Shown one piece after another: positions 57,621 to 64,000 of a stretch of DNA of 64,000 nucleotides. This DNA comes from Rubellimicrobium thermophilum DSM 16684 (GTDB taxonomy: Bacteria > Pseudomonadota > Alphaproteobacteria > Rhodobacterales > Rhodobacteraceae). Position 1 is the first letter of the stretch. The number at the start of each line of letters is the position of its first letter. The notes under the pieces are model-generated. The model ran no database searches. It had not been told where the DNA came from and saw only the letters and a list, made by a program, of their open reading frames with translations. Location: assembly GCF_000442315.1 (NCBI RefSeq), contig NZ_KE557320.1, positions 707,606-771,605 of the forward strand, written 5' to 3'. The translations under genes and the position numbers were made by a program.

Positions 57621-57734
57621 GATCCCTCCTTCATCTCTGTCCTGATCCCTGTCCCGACGCGGCGGCCGCCGCAGGGCCCCGTCCCCGCGGACCCCCGGCT
57701 TGCCAATCTCCGGCGGCCGGGGCCAGATGCGCCC

Positions 57735-58277
57735 ATGCGCGCCTTTGTAGCCATCGCCATCCCCGATCCGGTCGTCCATGCGCTCGAGACGGTGCAGCAG
57801 GCGCTGCCCGTGGGACGCGCCGTCGATCCCGACCAGCTTCATCTGACGCTGGCCTTCCTGGGGGAGCAACCCCTTGAACGACTGGAGGCGGCGCATGAGG
57901 CTCTCGAGGAGATCGCCCTGCCGGCCTTCGAGCTGCGCCTGCGGGGTCTCGGCCTGTTCGACGAGCACCGCCGCCCGGCGACCCTCTGGGCGGGTGTGGC
58001 CGATGACGGTGCCCTGCGCGGCCTGCGCGCACGTGTGCTGGGGGCCCTGCATGCGGCGGGGCTGTCGCTTGAAAGGCGGCGCTTCCGACCCCATGTCACC
58101 CTCGCGCGCCTTTCGGCCCTCTCTGCGGTCGAGGAGGAGAGGCTGGCGCAGTTCCTCGGGCGCTGGGAGAGCTTTCCCTCTCCGCCCTTCACCGTGCGCG
58201 GCTTCGGCCTCTGGCGATCCACGCTCCGCCCCTCGGGCGCGATCCATGAGGAACTGGCCCATTATCCGCTTGTCTGA
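57735..58277 (+). CDS. thpR: RNA 2',3'-cyclic phosphodiesterase
   Basis: 180 residues, 2H phosphoesterase (LigT) family. Two HxTx motifs: HLTLAFLG near residue 36 and HVTLARL near 120. Opens RNA 2',3'-cyclic phosphates to 2'-phosphates and can join tRNA halves in vitro. Divergent from the aldo/keto reductase and 66 bp before cls. Confidence 0.93.
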   Translation: MRAFVAIAIPDPVVHALETVQQALPVGRAVDPDQLHLTLAFLGEQPLERLEAAHEALEEIALPAFELRLRGLGLFDEHRRPATLWAGVADDGALRGLRARVLGALHAAGLSLERRRFRPHVTLARLSALSAVEEERLAQFLGRWESFPSPPFTVRGFGLWRSTLRPSGAIHEELAHYPLV

Positions 58278-58343
58278 CCGCAAGACGCTTGCACCGGCCA
58301 GCGGGGGCGGCAATCCCTGTCGGTCAGGAACGCAGGACGGACC

Positions 58344-59786
58344 ATGTCGCTTCTCACCCTCGGTCTGACGCTCTATTTCGTCGCCGTCGCGGCCTATATC
58401 GTCTCCGAGAACCGGCGCCCGCAATCGGCCTTCGCCTGGCTGTTCCTGTTCCTCACCCTGCCCTTCGGCGGTCTGGTCATCTACATCCTGTTCGGCCGAC
58501 AGCGGGGTGGTGTGGGCCGCACGCGCAAGCTGGTGCGCCAGAACCTGCCCGGCCATCTCGATTCCACCCTCCGCCCCCAGCAGGAGGAGCATGAGACGGC
58601 CATGCGCGTCCTCGAGGCCGGCCCGACGCCGGCCCGTCGCATCGCCTCGCTCGTCCATGTTACGACCGGATCGCCGGTCACGATCGCCAACGATGTCGAG
58701 GTGCTTCAGGATGCGGAGGGAAAGTATCCCCGGCTTCTTGAGGACATCAAGGCGGCGCGCCGCTCGATCCACCTGCAGTATTACATCTGGCGCCCGGATG
58801 CCCTGGGGGAACGGCTGCGGGCGATCCTGGCGGCCAAGGTTGCCGAAGGGGTGGATGTCCGCATCATCTATGATCCGGTGGGATCCTTCGGGTTGCGCAT
58901 GGCGATTTATGTCCGCCGGATGCGCCGTGCAGGCATCCGCATGGTGCCCTCCTCGCCGCTGTGGCGCGTGCACACGATCTCCTATCGCAATCATCGCAAG
59001 ATCGCCGTGATCGACGGGCGGATCGGCTATACCGGCGGGCTCAATATCGGCGAGGAGCATCTGCGCCCCGGCGGCGGCTGGCGGGCCTGGCGCGACACCC
59101 ATCTGCGCCTGACCGGTTCGGCCGTCCGCATGCTTCAGGCCGTCTTCGCGGTGGACTGGTCCAACGCCTCGGGCGAGCCGCTGCTCGGCCCCGAGCATTT
59201 CCCCCCCCTCGAGGAGCCGGCCAGGGCATCCTGCCGCCAGCCCGTCCAGCTTGTCGTGTCGGGGCCGGACAGCGAATGGCGTGCGCTGCGTCAGCAGTAT
59301 TTCGCCATGATCACGGCCGCCCGCCATCGCGTGCGCATCCAGACGCCCTATTTCATCCTGGAGGATTCGCTGGCCGAGGCGCTCAAGATCGCGGCCATGT
59401 CGGGTCTTGATGTGTCGGTGATGGTGGCTGACGGGGGGCCGGATCAGCGGGTGGTCTATTGGGCAGCGCATACCTATCTGGCCGAGATCGCCAGCGCGGG
59501 GGTCGAGGTCCTGCTCCACCGCGGCGGCTTCCTCCACGCCAAGACCGTGGTAACGGATGGCGAGGTCGCTTCCGTCGGCTCGGGCAACTGGGACATCCGT
59601 TCCTTCTCGATCAATTACGAGCTGAATGCCGTCATCTACGATCCCGCGATCGCCGCGCGGATCGAAGCCGCCTATGACAGGGACCGCGCGAATTGCCGCC
59701 GGTTCGATGCCGAACGCTACCGCGCCGGGCCGCCCCTGCCGCGCTTTCGTGATTCGCTGGCGCGGCTGGTCTCTCCGCTGCTCTGA
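58344..59786 (+). CDS. cls: Cardiolipin synthase
   Basis: 480 residues, phospholipase D superfamily. Two N-terminal membrane helices (LLTLGLTLYFVAVAAYIV, AFAWLFLFLTLPFGGLVIYIL), then HKD motif 1 in YRNHRKIAVIDGRIGYTGG and motif 2 in FLHAKTVVTDGEVASVGSGN. Joins two phosphatidylglycerols to cardiolipin at the inner membrane. A 7-bp gap to the following endonuclease/phosphatase gene suggests one transcript. Confidence 0.95.
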   Translation: MSLLTLGLTLYFVAVAAYIVSENRRPQSAFAWLFLFLTLPFGGLVIYILFGRQRGGVGRTRKLVRQNLPGHLDSTLRPQQEEHETAMRVLEAGPTPARRIASLVHVTTGSPVTIANDVEVLQDAEGKYPRLLEDIKAARRSIHLQYYIWRPDALGERLRAILAAKVAEGVDVRIIYDPVGSFGLRMAIYVRRMRRAGIRMVPSSPLWRVHTISYRNHRKIAVIDGRIGYTGGLNIGEEHLRPGGGWRAWRDTHLRLTGSAVRMLQAVFAVDWSNASGEPLLGPEHFPPLEEPARASCRQPVQLVVSGPDSEWRALRQQYFAMITAARHRVRIQTPYFILEDSLAEALKIAAMSGLDVSVMVADGGPDQRVVYWAAHTYLAEIASAGVEVLLHRGGFLHAKTVVTDGEVASVGSGNWDIRSFSINYELNAVIYDPAIAARIEAAYDRDRANCRRFDAERYRAGPPLPRFRDSLARLVSPLL

Positions 59787-59793
59787 GGTCGCC

Positions 59794-60540
59794 ATGCCGA
59801 TCCGTCTCGCGAGCTACAACATCCGCAAGGCCGTGGGGCTCGACTGGCGGCGCAAGCCGGATCGCATTCTGGCCGTCCTCGACGAGATCGCGCCCGATAT
59901 CGTCGTCCTGCAGGAGGCCGACAAACGTCTTGGCGAGCGTCCTGCCGCCATTCCCCATGTCCTGATCGAGACTCACGGCGCCTGGCTGCCCCTCGATCCC
60001 GGTCCGGGTCCCTCGCTCGGCTGGCATGGGAATGCGATCCTTCTGCGTCAGGGCCTGAAGGGCGAGGTGATCGACCGCCTCACCCTGCCGGGACTGGAGC
60101 CGCGCGGAGCGCTGCTGGCACGTCTCGGCGGAGCCGGGCCGGACTTCCTGCTGGTGGCAGCGCATCTGGGGCTCGATCGCGCCTCGCGCCGGCGCCAGAT
60201 CGCGGCCATCCTCCAGGCCGCCGGATCGACCGGCCTGCCGATGGTCATAGCGGGCGACCTCAACACGCCGCGCCCGGCCCGCCTGCTCAACGGCGAAGGA
60301 CAGGATCTGACCGTGGTCACCCCGGGGCCCAGCTTTCATGCCTCCCAGCCCATGCTGGCGCTTGATCACATGCTGCTGGGTCGCGGCGTGCAGCTTGTGG
60401 GCTGCGGCGTGCATCAGTCGCCGCTGGCGCGCGTGGCCTCGGACCATCTGCCCATCTGGGCCGATCTGGAGCTGCCGGATCCGGCACTTGCAATTCCTTC
60501 TGAAAAGGAACGAATGTTCTGCCACTCAGGGGGATTATAA
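59794..60540 (+). CDS. Endonuclease/exonuclease/phosphatase (EEP) family protein
   Basis: 248 residues. The EEP core is clear: RLASYNIRKAVG, DIVVLQEADKRLG (metal Glu), LLVAAHLGLDRASRRRQ, VIAGDLNTPRP and ARVASDHLPIWADLEL (catalytic Asp-His). No signal. Members cleave DNA, RNA, inositol phosphates or phospholipids; the tie to cls 7 bp upstream hints at a membrane-lipid role, but that is inference. The stop TAA lies inside the palindrome at 60532. Confidence 0.88.
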   Translation: MPIRLASYNIRKAVGLDWRRKPDRILAVLDEIAPDIVVLQEADKRLGERPAAIPHVLIETHGAWLPLDPGPGPSLGWHGNAILLRQGLKGEVIDRLTLPGLEPRGALLARLGGAGPDFLLVAAHLGLDRASRRRQIAAILQAAGSTGLPMVIAGDLNTPRPARLLNGEGQDLTVVTPGPSFHASQPMLALDHMLLGRGVQLVGCGVHQSPLARVASDHLPIWADLELPDPALAIPSEKERMFCHSGGL

Positions 60541-60543
60541 TCC
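60532..60543 (+). promoter_or_regulatory. Perfect palindrome with TATAAT, doxX operator-promoter candidate
   Basis: GGATTATAATCC is a perfect 12-bp palindrome; its TATAAT (60536-60541) would be a -10 for doxX 60 bp downstream. A second short dyad, GAAC-GAAT-GTTC (60508-60519), lies 12 bp upstream. No good -35 is seen, so activation or repression at this site by a dimeric regulator is plausible. Confidence 0.45.
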
Positions 60544-60602
60544 ATTATGGAAAACGCCATCTGGGGGCGAGCCGAATATTCACCCGTTCCAAGGAGGCCC
60601 CC

Positions 60603-61034
60603 TTGATTCTCTCCCCATCCTCTTCCGCCCGGATCGCCGTCACCCATCCCGATCTTGCTGCACTGCTTCTGCGCGTGACGATGGGCGGGCTGTTCCTCGC
60701 CCATGCCTGGCTCAAGATCGCCGTCTTCACCCCCGCCGGCACGGCGGGCTACTTCACCTCGCTGGGGCTGCCCGGCATCCTGGCCTATCTGACCATCGCG
60801 GCCGAACTGCTCGGCGGGCTGGCGCTGATTGCAGGATTCCGGACGCGCGCCGTCTCGATCGCGCTACTGCCCGTGCTGATCGGCGCGGCCTGGTTCGGTC
60901 ACGGTTCGGCGGGGTTCTTCTTCTCGAACGAGGGGGGCGGCTGGGAATACCCGGCCTTCTGGGCCGTCGCCCTGATCGTTCAGGCGCTGCTCGGCGGCGG
61001 AGCCTGGTCGCTCGATCGCCGCGCCGTCCACTGA
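60603..61034 (+). CDS. DoxX family membrane protein
   Basis: 143 residues with four helices: ALLLRVTMGGLFLAHAWLKI, GILAYLTIAAELLGGLALIAG, VSIALLPVLIGAAWFGHG and YPAFWAVALIVQALLGGGA. The pattern is DoxX/DoxD-like quinol-associated proteins. Start TTG with AAGGAGG about 7 bp upstream. 26 bp before the VOC gene, a frequent pair linked elsewhere to electrophile or redox stress with MarR/HxlR-type control. Confidence 0.88.
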   Translation: MILSPSSSARIAVTHPDLAALLLRVTMGGLFLAHAWLKIAVFTPAGTAGYFTSLGLPGILAYLTIAAELLGGLALIAGFRTRAVSIALLPVLIGAAWFGHGSAGFFFSNEGGGWEYPAFWAVALIVQALLGGGAWSLDRRAVH

Positions 61035-61060
61035 ATCCGCAAAGGGCAAAGGATCGCGCC

Positions 61061-61873
61061 ATGTCAACCGCTTCCGCCCCGATCGAGATCGGCCGCGTCG
61101 CCCTGACAGTGAACGACCTCGCGGCTGTCCGGTCCTTCTACGAGAGGGCCATCGGCCTTGCGACCCTGTCGCAGGACGGCGCAGGCGCAACCCTCGGCGC
61201 GGGGGGCCGCGCACTGATCGAGCTGCGCGCAGATCCCCATGCCCGCCGTGCCGCGCCACAGGAGGCGGGTCTGTTCCACACGGCCTTCCTCCTGCCGTCA
61301 CGGGCCGCACTGGGCCGCTGGCTGCGCCATGCCGTCACCGCCGGGCTGCGGATCGAGGGCGCCTCGGATCATCTGGTGAGCGAGGCGGTTTATCTCTCGG
61401 ACCCCGAAGGCAACGGGATCGAGGTCTATGCCGACCGCCCACGCGACGTCTGGCCGCGCGCGAATGACAGGATCCGCATGGCGACCGAGCCGCTCGATGC
61501 CGATGCGGTGCTGCGGGCGGCGGATGGTCCCTGGACCGGGGCTCCCGACGGCACGGTGATCGGCCATGTCCATCTGCGCGTCGGCGATCTGGACAGGGCC
61601 GAATCCTTCTACGGCGGAATCCTCGGCTTCGATGTCACGACCCGTTATCCCGGTGCGGTCTTCCTGGGTGCGGGCGGCTATCATCACCATGTCGGTGCCA
61701 ATGTCTGGGCCAGTCGCGGGGCCGGGCCGCGGGCCCTGCCCTCCACCGGTCTGGCCGAGCTGGAAATCCTTGCGGATGGCACGGCCCTGCCTGCGATCCT
61801 CGCTCGGACAGAAGGGGCCGACCGGCTTGCCGATCCCTGGGGCACGCCGGTCGCGCTCCGGGCCCGGCCCTGA
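61061..61873 (+). CDS. Two-domain VOC (glyoxalase/extradiol dioxygenase-like) protein
   Basis: 270 residues, two VOC modules: residues about 8-120 (GRVALTVNDLAAVRSFYERA, FHTAFLLPSR, YLSDPEGNGIEVYADRP) and about 145-265 (IGHVHLRVGDLDRAESFYGG, GYHHHVGANVW). Similar to CatE-like catechol 2,3-dioxygenases. The metal-binding His and Glu of the VOC fold are visible (GHVHLRV, NGIEVY). Cotranscribed with doxX; substrate unknown. Confidence 0.88.
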   Translation: MSTASAPIEIGRVALTVNDLAAVRSFYERAIGLATLSQDGAGATLGAGGRALIELRADPHARRAAPQEAGLFHTAFLLPSRAALGRWLRHAVTAGLRIEGASDHLVSEAVYLSDPEGNGIEVYADRPRDVWPRANDRIRMATEPLDADAVLRAADGPWTGAPDGTVIGHVHLRVGDLDRAESFYGGILGFDVTTRYPGAVFLGAGGYHHHVGANVWASRGAGPRALPSTGLAELEILADGTALPAILARTEGADRLADPWGTPVALRARP

Positions 61874-61920
61874 ACGGACGATGACCGGAGCCCGTCACGG
61901 GGCTCCGGCCCTTCGCCGCC

Positions 61921-63279
61921 TCAGCGCGCGGCGAGAAGCTCCGGGACGCTCAGCAGGATGAACTCGTTGTCGGCCGCCGCATCCAGCCTGCGGCCGCTGC
62001 TGAACGGCAGGTTGTTGTCGTTCGCGACAAGGACATGCGTCTCGTCCAGGCGCATGACATCCTCGATGGTGAAGAACGGAAAGGTGAAACGGCCGCTCAG
62101 GTCGCGTGCCGCATCGGTGGACAGACGCGCATGACCCTCCGGATCGGCGACATCCATCAGATCGACATGGCCGATGCGACGGACAAAGCCATCCGCATCG
62201 CGGCTTGCGGTATCGATCAGCACGATGCGCTTGAGCGCTGCCGGCAGGGGAAAGCAGTCCGGTCCGGGCGTGCCGCTGCATGGCAGGCTCGGGTCGCCTT
62301 CGCCGTTGTCGCGTTCGATCACCAGGGCGCGGGTTTCGTCGATGAAGTTGAAATCGCCGATGGCGGTCGCCCCTTCGGCAAGGCGGAAGTTGAAGGACTG
62401 ACCCGTCCATTCCGCCTTGACCGGGTCGAAGGCCATGACACGCAGGAACTGTCCTTCGGGTTCGCCGGATCCGGTCAGGATCGGCTTCTCGAGCATGGCC
62501 CAGAGCAGACCGGTTCCGGGTTGCAGCGCCATCCCCTCGAAACCGCCGGAGCGGGGCACCTGCCAGTCGAGACCGGCCTGGGCCGTCGCGGTCAGGCGGG
62601 GGTGATCGGGGCTGCGCAGCTCGACGCCATCGGCAAGCGTGGGAAACACGCCCGTGACCACGCCATCCAGCCCGGCACGGATCAGATAGGGCCCGAACTC
62701 GTCACCGATCCAGATCTCGTCGCCGATGCGCTGGATGCTTTCGGGATCGAAATCGGCACCGGTCAGATAGCGGGATTCGGTCCCCTCATGGGCGATGCGG
62801 AAGGGGACGACGCGGTGAGGATCGCGCAGGAACACCGTCTCGCGCCGCTCCACACTGCCCGTGGCAAAGTCCGGCACGATACGGTGGAAGAACAGCAGGG
62901 CATCGGGGCTGTTGAGCTTGCTGCCGAAGCCGTTGTCGGTCAGCACATAGATGGAGCCGTCCTCGGCCCGGTTCATGGCAAGGCCGGACATGCCCTGGAA
63001 GGGCTGGCCGATGAAGGGCAGGCGGATGCCGGTCTCCCGCTGGCCATGAAGGGTGCCGGTATCGCCCATGACGCTCATGGGAGTGTCGTTGCGCAGCGGG
63101 CCGGTGAACTTGCCCGAGATCCAGGCATCGCGCGGGGCATCGGCCGGAGGCGCGATCAGGGTCAGGGCCGGGACCACGGCATGGCCCGCCAGTGTGGCGG
63201 GAAAGACCGCTTCGGCCACCACGGGGCGGGCGGACAGACCGGCTGCGAACAACAGGGCGGGGGCGAGGATTCGGCGCAT
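61921..63279 (-). CDS. Exported phytase-like esterase family protein
   Basis: 452 residues with a Sec signal peptide (MRRILAPALLFAAGLSARPVVA). The beta-propeller-like phytase-like domain shows GMSGLAMNRAEDGSIYVLTDNG, DPESIQRIGDEIWIGDEFGPYL, GFEGMALQPGTGLLWAMLEKP and FNFIDETRALVIERDNGEG (acidic, Ca-binding type). Related proteins are annotated as esterase-like activity of phytase; a phosphate-scavenging role in the periplasm is plausible and fits the Pho-box-like repeats upstream. Confidence 0.88.
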   Translation of the reverse strand: MRRILAPALLFAAGLSARPVVAEAVFPATLAGHAVVPALTLIAPPADAPRDAWISGKFTGPLRNDTPMSVMGDTGTLHGQRETGIRLPFIGQPFQGMSGLAMNRAEDGSIYVLTDNGFGSKLNSPDALLFFHRIVPDFATGSVERRETVFLRDPHRVVPFRIAHEGTESRYLTGADFDPESIQRIGDEIWIGDEFGPYLIRAGLDGVVTGVFPTLADGVELRSPDHPRLTATAQAGLDWQVPRSGGFEGMALQPGTGLLWAMLEKPILTGSGEPEGQFLRVMAFDPVKAEWTGQSFNFRLAEGATAIGDFNFIDETRALVIERDNGEGDPSLPCSGTPGPDCFPLPAALKRIVLIDTASRDADGFVRRIGHVDLMDVADPEGHARLSTDAARDLSGRFTFPFFTIEDVMRLDETHVLVANDNNLPFSSGRRLDAAADNEFILLSVPELLAAR

Positions 63280-63323
63280 GGAAGCCTCCTTCTGGAACCT
63301 GCGCCACGCGCTAGGGCGTCGTC

Positions 63324-63352
63324 ATGACAGCGTTGCGACGGCGGTCGGACAG
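63324..63352 (-). promoter_or_regulatory. Pho-box-like triple repeat
   Basis: On the minus strand three 7-mers start exactly 11 bp apart: CTGTCCG (63352), CCGTCGC (63341) and CTGTCAT (63330). The PhoB consensus is CTGTCAT repeated at 11 bp; matches are 5, 4 and 7 of 7. They end 45 bp before the phytase-like ATG. No other element is evident in the 154-bp gap. Confidence 0.5.
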
Positions 63353-63433
63353 TTGCGCAACACCCCCGCCTGCACCCGAAGAGAGGGTCCCCGGGCAGGG
63401 GGCGGATCCGGGGCCGCCCCCGGAACCGGGCGT

Positions 63434-64000
63434 TCAGAACCGGTCGAGAGGAATCTTCAGATAGCGCTCTCCGTCCGCTTCGGGCTCGGGCAGGCGACCG
63501 CCGCGCAGATTGATCTGCAGCGCGGCCAGCATCCGGTCCGGCAGGGGGAGCGTGGCATCCCGCTCCTCGCGGCGCCGGACGAATTCCGCCTCTGTGACGC
63601 CGCCGCGCAGATGGATGTTGTAAGCCCGCTGTTCGGCCACCGTGCTTTCCCAGGCCGGGTCTTGGCGCATCTCGGTGCCGTAGTCGTGGCCGACGAAAAG
63701 CCGCGTGTCGTCGGGCAGATCGAGGATCGCCATCAGCGACCGGTAGAGATCATGAGCCGATCCGCCGGGAAAGTCGGCCCGTGCCGTCCCCGAATCGGGC
63801 TGCATGAAGGTGTCGTGGACGAAGGCCGCATCCCCCACGACATAGGTGACCGAGCCCAGCGTATGCCCCGGCGACAGCATCGTGCGGATGGTCAGATCGC
63901 CCAGCGCAAGCGTCTCTCCATCCGCCAGCAGCCGGTCGAAGTGCCGGCCGGGATCGAGCTGCTCCTCGGGCAGATTGTAGAGCCTGCGCCAGAGCGCGGC
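63434..64000 (-). CDS. MBL-fold hydrolase, Blh/persulfide-dioxygenase-like, 3' part
   Basis: Partial: the gene runs off the window end, so the N-terminus with the HxHxDH site is missing. 188 residues are visible: LSPGHTLGSVTYVVGDAAF (third metal His), HDTFMQPDSGTARADFPGG (bridging Asp region), LFVGHDYGTEMR (last His) and the tail LQINLRGGRLPEPE...RYLKIPLDRF. The FMQPDSGTARADFPGG stretch is typical of ETHE1-like sulfur dioxygenases and Blh proteins. Sulfide/persulfide detoxification is likely but the metal site cannot be checked fully. Confidence 0.85.
   Translation of the reverse strand, partial: AALWRRLYNLPEEQLDPGRHFDRLLADGETLALGDLTIRTMLSPGHTLGSVTYVVGDAAFVHDTFMQPDSGTARADFPGGSAHDLYRSLMAILDLPDDTRLFVGHDYGTEMRQDPAWESTVAEQRAYNIHLRGGVTEAEFVRRREERDATLPLPDRMLAALQINLRGGRLPEPEADGERYLKIPLDRF

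Noticed and set aside
60508-60519. LexA-like box GAAC-GAAT-GTTC before doxX
   Set aside because: It resembles the Gram-positive SOS box; alphaproteobacterial LexA uses GTTC-N7-GTTC. No SOS gene is nearby.

Overview
The window is a stretch of GC-rich chromosome from an alphaproteobacterium, most likely a member of the Rhodobacterales (Rhodobacter/Paracoccus-like). The evidence is the isc-suf operon led by an IscR with one cysteine, the CckA and ChpT phosphorelay proteins, olsB-olsA for ornithine lipid, an IalB-family protein, a MetA-type acyltransferase and an Irr-type operator. Genus cannot be fixed from sequence alone. No insertion sequence, prophage, integrase of a mobile element or CRISPR array is visible; nearly everything is core housekeeping.

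Layout. 1-5.9 kb: end of ssb, aroB-aroK, two membrane or exported proteins, xerD, a terminator, a candidate small RNA unit and an IalB-family gene. 5.9-11.3 kb: a minus-strand operon ldt-lpxD-acp-KAS (L,D-transpeptidase, LpxD-type acyltransferase, dedicated carrier protein, ketosynthase), a DUF882 exported protein and tRNA-Arg(CCG). 11.3-19.6 kb: the iron-sulfur operon iscR-cysteine desulfurase-sufB-ybjQ-hypothetical-sufC-sufD-two Yip1-like membrane proteins-sufS. 19.7-29 kb: hydrolase, icd, YitT-type membrane protein, two small or medium membrane proteins behind an EcfG-like promoter, typA, DUF1330, alaS. 29-36 kb: P-loop ATPase, metA, hydrolase, TetR regulator, PagL-like outer-membrane protein, and a polyamine-type ABC transporter without a binding protein. 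36-50 kb: rplM-rpsI, M32 carboxypeptidase, ctaA, trmJ, ThiE-like protein, olsB-olsA, chpT, HD hydrolase, proB-proA and obgE. 48-64 kb: GH13 glucosidase, glk, cckA, rsmB, an RNA methyltransferase, aldo/keto reductase, thpR, cls, an EEP-family phosphatase/nuclease, doxX-VOC pair, a phytase-like exported protein with a Pho-box-like promoter, and a partial metallo-beta-lactamase-fold gene.

A feature of the sequence as given is a set of ten single-base frameshifts in eight genes, including alaS and sufB, which cells cannot normally lose. In every case the protein is intact once the frames are joined and all catalytic residues are present, and most shifts sit in runs of G or C. The simplest reading is residual homopolymer error in the assembly, not pseudogenes. 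Those genes are annotated here over their full joined span.

The most interesting signals are regulatory. An Irr-type operator (7-3-7 inverted repeat) overlaps the -10 of the iscR promoter, and a near-identical copy lies inside the downstream cysteine desulfurase gene, spelled with codons that are rare here. There is also a promoter-plus-terminator unit that looks like a 70-nt RNA, three CTGTCAT-like repeats in 11-bp phase ahead of the phytase-like gene, and a GGAAC-N17-CGTT promoter ahead of a small membrane protein gene. No clear new defence or mobile system was found.
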